This document shows positions 12,370 through 17,468 of a DNA stretch of 17,468 nt, in pieces (within the stretch, counting starts at the first letter, position 1; each line of letters begins with the position of its first letter). Position numbers and translations under genes: made by a program. A model generated the notes under the pieces. The model made no database searches and was not told the origin of the DNA. It saw only the letters and a list, made by a program, of their open reading frames with translations. The DNA comes from LH-M37 sp032251315 (GTDB taxonomy: Bacteria; Pseudomonadota; Gammaproteobacteria; SZUA-229), in assembly GCA_032251315.1 (NCBI GenBank), contig JAVVEE010000056.1:1-17468 (forward strand), in the 5' to 3' direction.

Positions 12370-14742
12370 ATGAAAATTAGCGAACAGTGGCTAAGAACCT
12401 GGGTGAATCCGGCTATCTCTACCGAAGAGATGTGCCACCAGCTAACCATGGCCGGCCTGGAAGTTGACGGCGTGGAGCCGGTCGCCGGTGCCTTTGACAA
12501 AGTGGTGGTGGCGCGTGTGGTCTCGCTGGAAAAACACCCCGATGCCGACAAGCTGAATGTTTGTCAGGTCTCAGATGGTAGTGAAACCCTGCAAATTGTC
12601 TGCGGTGCAGCCAATGTGCGCGCCGGTCTGATTGTGCCGCTGGCAAAAATCGGCGCCGTGCTGCCCGGAGACTTCAGAATTAAACCGGCCAAATTGCGCG
12701 GTGTGGAATCGTCCGGCATGCTCTGCTCTGAAAAAGAGCTGGGCCTGGCTGCGCAGGCAGAGGGGCTGATGGAGCTGCCGGATGATGCACCCATTGGCAC
12801 AGATGTACGCCAATATCTTGGTCTGGATGATCACTGCATCGAGATCGACCTCACCCCCAACCGTGGCGACTGCCTGAGCGTTGCCGGTGTAGCGCGCGAG
12901 CTGGCAGCGTTGAATCAATGCCCGGTGACTGCTGTGGACTGCGAGCCGGTCACTGCTGGTAGTGACGCGACTTTCCCGATCGAAATCGTCGCTACCGAAG
13001 CGTGCAGCCATTATGCGGGGCGGGTGATTACCGGCATTAATTGCGCCGCCAAAACTCCGATATGGATGCTGGAGCGCCTGCGGCGTTCGGGCATTCGAGG
13101 GCTGGGTCCGGTGGTGGATATTACCAATTACGTCATGCTCGAACTGGGTCAGCCCATGCACGCCTTTGATCTGGCGACACTGGAGGGCGGCATACAGGTC
13201 CGATTCGCCAAAAAAGGCGAGAAAATCACCCTTCTTGACGGTAAATGCATCGAACTTGATGATGAGTCGTTGCTGATCGCCGACCACGCCAAAATTCTGG
13301 CCATGGCCGGTGTCATGGGTGGCGAAGGCTCCGGGGTGAGCGTAACCACCACCGATATCTTCCTCGAAAGCGCCTTTTTCAGGCCAGAGAACATTGCCGG
13401 CAAAGCCCGCAGTTATGGCCTGCACACCGATTCATCGCACCGTTATGAACGCGGCGTTGACCCTCATCTCCAGCTCAAAGCGCTGGAACGGGCGAGCGCG
13501 CTGGTGCTGGCGATCTGCGGCGGCGAGGCGGGGCCGGTGGTTGAAAAAATCACCGAAGCATACCCTGCCGAGGCGCAGGCGATTCATTTGCGTCAGGTAC
13601 GAATTGCGCGCCTGCTGGGCATTGAGATGCAGGCCGATGAAGTGGTCGCGATACTAAAGCGCCTGGAAATGCAGCTCAGCGCCGTGGATGATGGCTGGCG
13701 GGTGACGCCCCCGAGTTTCCGTTTTGACATTGCTATCGAGGCCGATCTGCTGGAAGAGTTGGTGCGCATATACGGCTACAACAATATTCCCAGAACGCAG
13801 CCTGTTTATCAGGCGCAGATGAAAGCGCAGACTGAATTTGAGATACCCACTTCAACGCTACGCAGCGCGCTGGTGAACCGCGGCTATTTTGAAGCCATCA
13901 CCTACAGTTTCATCGACCCCAAATTACAGTGCATCCTGGACCCCGAAAACCACGCCATCAAGCTGGCCAACCCCATTTCATCAGAAATGGCAGTGATGAG
14001 AACCTCCCTCTGGCCGGGCCTGATTCAGGCGGTGCGCCATAATCTGAACCGGCAACAGCTCCGGGTGCGTCTGTTTGAGACGGGCATGTGCTTCAAACCG
14101 GAACAGGATCAGGCGCTGGAGCAGATCGATATGATCGCGGGCGCAATCTGCGGTGAACTGTTACCGGAGCAGTGGTCGGCACCGGCTCGACCGGTTGATT
14201 TTTTCGATCTCAAAGGCGATGTCGAAGCACTGCTGGCGCCAACCGGCATGGTCTGCACCTTCACTGCGGCGACGCATCCGGCACTGCATCCGGGGCAATG
14301 CGCCAGTGTCGCCGTCGATGGTGAGTTTGCCGGCTGGATAGGCGCGCTGCATCCGGAAGTGATGAAACAGCTGGGGCTGGACGAAAATGTCTATGTGTTT
14401 GAATTAAGGCTCGATCTCGTAAAATCCGCTGTTTTGCCCGTTTTTTCACCCTTATCCCGCTTTCCGGAAGTGCGCCGCGATCTGGCCGTAGTGGTGGATG
14501 AAAACGTGACCGTGCAGTCGATGCTGGCCTGCATCGGAGAGGCTGCTTCGGAACTGCTACAGCACATTCAGGTATTTGATATTTATACCGGCAAGGGTGT
14601 TGAATCAGGGCGAAAAAGTGTCGCTTTAGGCTTGATTTTACAGGACTTTTCACGCACTCTTACCGACCACGATGTAGAAGCCGAAGTACAAAATGTGGTT
14701 TCTTCACTAAAACAAAAATTTGCTGCTACACTTCGGGAGTAG
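12370..14742 (+). CDS. pheT: Phenylalanyl-tRNA synthetase beta subunit
   Basis: The beta subunit binds tRNA-Phe and edits Tyr-tRNA-Phe. Its 790 residues carry the full domain set: tRNA-binding OB fold (about 38-150, VVVARVVSLEKHPDADKLNVCQV), B3/B4 editing domain (about 210-385, with RRSGIRGLGPVVDITNYVMLELGQPMHAFD), B5 DNA-binding-like domain (about 400-475, ending LVRIYGYNNIP), the catalytic-like core, and the C-terminal ferredoxin-fold anticodon domain (about 695-790, SRFPEVRRDLAVVVDE). GGAG overlaps the space after the pheS stop. The stop codon is two bases before ihfA, whose ribosome binding site lies within the last pheT codons. Confidence 0.97.
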   Translation: MKISEQWLRTWVNPAISTEEMCHQLTMAGLEVDGVEPVAGAFDKVVVARVVSLEKHPDADKLNVCQVSDGSETLQIVCGAANVRAGLIVPLAKIGAVLPGDFRIKPAKLRGVESSGMLCSEKELGLAAQAEGLMELPDDAPIGTDVRQYLGLDDHCIEIDLTPNRGDCLSVAGVARELAALNQCPVTAVDCEPVTAGSDATFPIEIVATEACSHYAGRVITGINCAAKTPIWMLERLRRSGIRGLGPVVDITNYVMLELGQPMHAFDLATLEGGIQVRFAKKGEKITLLDGKCIELDDESLLIADHAKILAMAGVMGGEGSGVSVTTTDIFLESAFFRPENIAGKARSYGLHTDSSHRYERGVDPHLQLKALERASALVLAICGGEAGPVVEKITEAYPAEAQAIHLRQVRIARLLGIEMQADEVVAILKRLEMQLSAVDDGWRVTPPSFRFDIAIEADLLEELVRIYGYNNIPRTQPVYQAQMKAQTEFEIPTSTLRSALVNRGYFEAITYSFIDPKLQCILDPENHAIKLANPISSEMAVMRTSLWPGLIQAVRHNLNRQQLRVRLFETGMCFKPEQDQALEQIDMIAGAICGELLPEQWSAPARPVDFFDLKGDVEALLAPTGMVCTFTAATHPALHPGQCASVAVDGEFAGWIGALHPEVMKQLGLDENVYVFELRLDLVKSAVLPVFSPLSRFPEVRRDLAVVVDENVTVQSMLACIGEAASELLQHIQVFDIYTGKGVESGRKSVALGLILQDFSRTLTDHDVEAEVQNVVSSLKQKFAATLRE

Positions 14743-14744
14743 GT

Positions 14745-15047
14745 ATGGCATTAACGAAAGCTGACTTGGCAGAAAGCCTGTACGAAGAACTGGGTCTCAA
14801 CAAACGTGAGGCCAAAGAACTAGTTGAACTGTTCTTTGAAGAAGTTCGTACTGCATTGGGAGACGCTAATCACGTCAAACTTTCAGGATTTGGTAATTTT
14901 ATCCTTAGGGACAAGACCGAAAGACCGGGTCGAAATCCCAAGACAGGCGAGGAAATTCCAATTTCTGCACGAAGAGTCGTTACATTCCGACCAGGTCAAA
15001 AATTGAAGCAACGAGTGGAAGCGTATGCTGGAAGCGAGCAACAATAA
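14745..15047 (+). CDS. ihfA: Integration host factor alpha subunit
   Basis: IHF is a DNA-bending heterodimer used in recombination, replication initiation and sigma-54 promoters. The 100-residue protein matches the alpha subunit: MALTKADLAESLYEELGLNKREAKELVELFFEE, the core VKLSGFGNFILRDKTERPGRNPKTGEEIPISARRVVTFRPGQKLK with the intercalating proline in the NPKTGEEIPI arm. Placement directly after pheT is the usual place for ihfA, not for hupA/hupB. GGGAG overlaps the pheT stop. The 3' end overlaps the next gene by 23 bases. Confidence 0.97.
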   Translation: MALTKADLAESLYEELGLNKREAKELVELFFEEVRTALGDANHVKLSGFGNFILRDKTERPGRNPKTGEEIPISARRVVTFRPGQKLKQRVEAYAGSEQQ

Positions 15048-15381
15048 CGAATTACCCACGATACCGGCCAAGCGCTATTTTACCATTGGTGAAGTCAGCG
15101 AGCTGTGCGGTGTCAAATCTCATGTGCTGCGCTACTGGGAGCAGGAATTTACCCAGCTGAAGCCGGTAAAACGTCGGGGAAACCGTCGTTATTATCAGCG
15201 TCACGACGTCATTCTCATCCGTCAGATCCGTAACCTGCTCTATGATCAGGGCTACACCATCGGTGGCGCACGCCAGAAACTGACCGGCGAAGAGGTGGCT
15301 GACGACAATAACCAGAGCCAGCAGATACTGCGTCAAATGCGAACCGAGCTGGAAGAGCTGCTGGTGTTGTTTAAGCACTAA
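15025..15381 (+). CDS. MerR-family transcriptional regulator
   Basis: The 118-residue protein has a winged helix-turn-helix (about 16-85): KRYFTIGEVSELCGVKSHVLRYWEQEFTQLKPVKRRGNRRYYQRHDVILIRQIRNLLYDQGYTIGGARQKL. A short C-terminal helix (about 95-118, LRQMRTELEELLVLFKH) probably dimerises it. There are no C-terminal cysteine ligands of the metal-sensing MerR type. The start at 15025 lies inside ihfA; GGAAG precedes it. A homologous gene follows ihfA in pseudomonads, so this is a conserved neighbour; its targets are unknown. Confidence 0.92.
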   Translation: MLEASNNNELPTIPAKRYFTIGEVSELCGVKSHVLRYWEQEFTQLKPVKRRGNRRYYQRHDVILIRQIRNLLYDQGYTIGGARQKLTGEEVADDNNQSQQILRQMRTELEELLVLFKH

Positions 15382-15401
15382 TCTGTTATTTTATAGGTAG
15401 C

Positions 15402-15430
15402 CAGGCTCTCGCCTGATCTTTAATTTATTG
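15402..15430 (+). terminator. Weak candidate terminator after the merR-like gene
   Basis: CAGGC pairs with GCCTG around TCTC, followed by an interrupted T-rich stretch. The stem is only five pairs and the T run is broken, so this is tentative. No other terminator is visible before tRNA-Pro. Confidence 0.3.
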
Positions 15431-15567
15431 CGAGATCATATCTACGCTGTGATCTTCACCTAAACTTGTGAAATATCCCGGTTGATTTTTTATACCTCTT
15501 TTTATTAAAAAATCCCCCTTTGCATCTTATAACTTAGCGCCGTTTCGGGTATCCTATGCCAGCTTCA

Positions 15568-15644
<77 letters not shown>

Positions 15645-15942
15645 AACAATCAATGACTTACCTCATTTAGTATGACCAGCGAGTTCTTCGCTGGTCATAC
15701 GCTTATCTTAATGTCCAGAAAATTACTTTCCAATAAATGCGATATGCACTCGATGTGTTTTTTCCAGCATATAATCACGGCCAAATTCCGGCCTGACTTC
15801 CTTTTTACCATGAGCCTGTCAATCGCTTTTTTTGGCTATACCGGCATCGTCTAAGCCAGTACGTTTATATGCTGTAAAATAAGTATTCAAAGAATTTCAA
15901 TATGAAATAACGTGTTGATCGTAAAGGAATAATAATTCACAA
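15645..15942 (+). other. AT-rich gene-free stretch between tRNA-Pro and the YhaO gene
   Basis: I see no gene here that I can support. It holds a 13-bp hairpin at 15670-15700 and AT-rich sequence after it. An open frame of 60 codons at 15672-15854 lacks a ribosome binding site and begins inside the hairpin, so it is not called. No second copy of the tRNA-Pro 3' end is visible within the window. Confidence 0.6.
15670..15700 (+). terminator. Perfect 13-bp hairpin after tRNA-Pro, probable terminator
   Basis: GTATGACCAGCGA (15670-15682) pairs exactly with TCGCTGGTCATAC (15688-15700) around the five-base loop GTTCT, 25 bases after the tRNA end. The bases after it (GCTTATCTTA) are not a true T run, so it is an atypical terminator, or another kind of signal such as a processing or protein-binding site. 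Confidence 0.5.
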
Positions 15943-17214
15943 ATGCCAAGCTTTAAATTTATCCATGCTGCGGATGTCCATCTGGATAGCCCCTTATCCG
16001 GACTGGAACGCTATGAAGGTGCGCCCGTAGATGAGATTCGGGGTGCAACACGTCATGCTTTCGATAACCTGATTAATCTGGCGATTGAAGAGAAAGTTGC
16101 TTTTGTCTTATTGGCCGGTGACTTATACGACGGTGACTGGAAGGATTACAACACCGGCCTTTATTTCATGAAGCGCATGAGTCTCCTTCATGAAGCCAGC
16201 ATTCGGGTGTATATGATAGCCGGCAACCACGACGCATCGAGTCAAATCACCAAAAATCTTCGTTTGCCGGACAACGTCAAAGTGTTTTCAATAAATGCGC
16301 CTGAGCAGGTTGTTCTCGAGGATTTGAAGGTGGCGATATATGGCCAGGGTTTCGCGACCAGGGCGGTAACCGAGGATATTTCCCAGGTCTATCCTCAAGG
16401 TGATACTCAATATTTTAATATCGGCCTGCTGCATACCTGTCTGACCGGAAAGCCGGGGCATGAGCCCTATGCGCCGTGTACCGTTGATGGCTTGCGTTCC
16501 AAAGGATACCAGTATTGGGCGCTCGGTCATGTGCATAAACGTGAGGTGGTATCGCAGCAACCGTGGATTGTATTTCCGGGCAATATTCAGGGGCGACACA
16601 TTCGTGAGACCGGGGCAAAGGGCTGCACACTGGTAACGGTCGACCATGGTGAGGTTGCTGAGGTAGTGCACCGCAACCTTGATGTCATGCGCTGGGCTCT
16701 CTGTGAACTCGATGTCGCTAATACTGACACCGCCGACGAAGTCTACGACACGGTTAGCGCGGCATTACAAACGACGCTTGACGAGGCCGATGGTCTGCCG
16801 GTTGCCGTGCGTCTGGTTCTGACAGGCGCCTGTGACGCGCACACCGGATTGCATGCAGAACACGAGCGCTGGGTACAGGAGTATCGGGCGCTGGCAACGA
16901 GACTCGGCGGTGCCGGTCTCTGGCTGGAGAAAGTGGCTATCAAAACCAGGCCATCGGTTTCTATTGAGGAAGCGCTGGATCGAGAGGATGCGCTATCCCA
17001 CCTTTTGCGCGGCATTCGCGATATGGAACTGGATGACAGTGCTCTGGCAGAGCTTGCTAATGAGATGACAGCGTTTCGCAAGAAACTCCACGCGGCCATC
17101 CCCGCAGGAGAAGAGCGTTATGATCCGGCCGATCCTGAACAACTCCGGGATACATTGGAAGACATCAAGGCGCTACTGCTTAACCGCTTGCTGTCAACGG
17201 AGCACGATGCATGA
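15943..17214 (+). CDS. yhaO: YhaO-like DNA repair exonuclease (Mre11/SbcD-type metallophosphoesterase)
   Basis: The 423-residue product is a two-metal phosphoesterase of the Mre11/SbcD group. All nuclease motifs are visible: D11-x-H13 (FKFIHAADVHLDSPL), GD at 59-60 (LLAGDLYDGDW), GNHD at 94-97, a later LLHTCL histidine and GHVH in WALGHVHKREV. The long C-terminal part (about 230-423) is the YhaO-type domain that contacts its ATPase partner. The start FKFIHAADVHLDSP is typical of YhaO proteins; AAGGA lies 14 bases before ATG, rather far. It overlaps the next gene by four bases (ATGA), as expected for a nuclease-ATPase pair acting on DNA ends. Substrate and pathway are inferred from the family only. 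Confidence 0.9.
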   Translation: MPSFKFIHAADVHLDSPLSGLERYEGAPVDEIRGATRHAFDNLINLAIEEKVAFVLLAGDLYDGDWKDYNTGLYFMKRMSLLHEASIRVYMIAGNHDASSQITKNLRLPDNVKVFSINAPEQVVLEDLKVAIYGQGFATRAVTEDISQVYPQGDTQYFNIGLLHTCLTGKPGHEPYAPCTVDGLRSKGYQYWALGHVHKREVVSQQPWIVFPGNIQGRHIRETGAKGCTLVTVDHGEVAEVVHRNLDVMRWALCELDVANTDTADEVYDTVSAALQTTLDEADGLPVAVRLVLTGACDAHTGLHAEHERWVQEYRALATRLGGAGLWLEKVAIKTRPSVSIEEALDREDALSHLLRGIRDMELDDSALAELANEMTAFRKKLHAAIPAGEERYDPADPEQLRDTLEDIKALLLNRLLSTEHDA

Positions 17215-17468
17215 AAATAATGCAATTGAATCTTGCCGCCTTTGGTCCTTTTACCGACAGGTTACTGACATTTGATCAGGAGAACATAGGATTTCACATC
17301 GTCTATGGTTCCAATGAAGCCGGAAAAAGCTCATCGCTGCGTGGGCTAAAAGCGTTGCTATACGGCATTGATGTACGCAGTACGGATAATTTCATTCACG
17401 CGAATGACAAACTGCTTATCAATGGCTGCCTGAAAAATGCCGATGGGCATGAGCTGGTATTCTCTCGG
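17211..17468 (+). CDS. yhaN: YhaN-like ATPase (Rad50/SbcC type), N-terminal part only
   Basis: The frame opens at an ATG that overlaps the YhaO stop and continues off the right edge, 86 codons seen. The N-terminus MKIMQLNLAAFGPFTDRLLTF is the first ABC-ATPase strand pair of Rad50/SbcC/YhaN proteins. Walker A is GSNEAGKSS (33-41), followed by LRGLKALLYGID, a sequence form typical of YhaN (AAA_27) and not of classical SbcC. The complete protein would be expected to have a long coiled coil and a C-terminal Walker B. The partner nuclease is encoded immediately upstream. Confidence 0.88.
   Translation, partial: MKIMQLNLAAFGPFTDRLLTFDQENIGFHIVYGSNEAGKSSSLRGLKALLYGIDVRSTDNFIHANDKLLINGCLKNADGHELVFSR

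Noticed and set aside
12571..13425. Long minus-strand open frame (284 codons) inside pheT
   Set aside because: Antisense shadow of pheT coding sequence.
15672..15854. Sixty-codon open frame after tRNA-Pro
   Set aside because: It starts inside the 13-bp hairpin, has no ribosome binding site, and its composition is that of AT-rich non-coding DNA.

Overview
The window is chromosomal DNA from a gammaproteobacterium outside the Enterobacterales. The evidence is the run tRNA-Val, thrS, infC, rpmI, rplT, pheS, pheT, ihfA, merR-like gene, tRNA-Pro, and the run SRP RNA, dnaX, ybaB, recR, an order I recall from Pseudomonas-like relatives. Protein sequences resemble that class but I cannot name a genus. 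Base composition is moderately GC-rich in genes, with AT-rich spacers around tRNA-Pro.

Layout. Bases 1-1757 are read on the minus strand: an incomplete outer-membrane-barrel gene running off the left edge, tRNA-Ser(GGA) with its terminator, and hemC (haem synthesis) with no hemD beside it. Bases 1850-5206 are on the plus strand: a strong promoter and the 4.5S SRP RNA, then dnaX, ybaB and recR (replication and repair), then a HIT-family nucleotide hydrolase. Bases 5217-6763 hold the most distinctive unit: a near-perfect FNR/Anr-type site, a periplasmic dihaem cytochrome c fused to a DUF302 domain, and a second exported DUF302 protein whose start overlaps the first gene's stop. A convergent orphan outer-membrane barrel gene (6789-7586) faces it.

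Bases 7718-15381 are the translation-factor cluster. thrS carries a leader hairpin whose loop copies the tRNA-Thr(CGU) anticodon loop, which suggests the same autoregulation as in E. coli. infC starts at an ATC codon. Between infC and rpmI lie nine exact copies of a 7-base unit. rplT ends at a strong terminator; pheS (GTG start) and pheT, ihfA and a MerR-family gene follow with short gaps or overlaps.

After tRNA-Pro(GGG) comes an AT-rich gene-free stretch with a 13-bp perfect hairpin, then a YhaO (Mre11/SbcD-like nuclease) and YhaN (Rad50/SbcC-like ATPase) pair that runs off the right edge.

Most of the window is conserved housekeeping. The best candidates for something undescribed are the FNR-linked cytochrome c/DUF302 operon and, less strongly, the YhaO-YhaN pair behind tRNA-Pro. 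The regulatory RNA signals (thrS hairpin, infC ATC start, heptamer array) are the other points worth checking.
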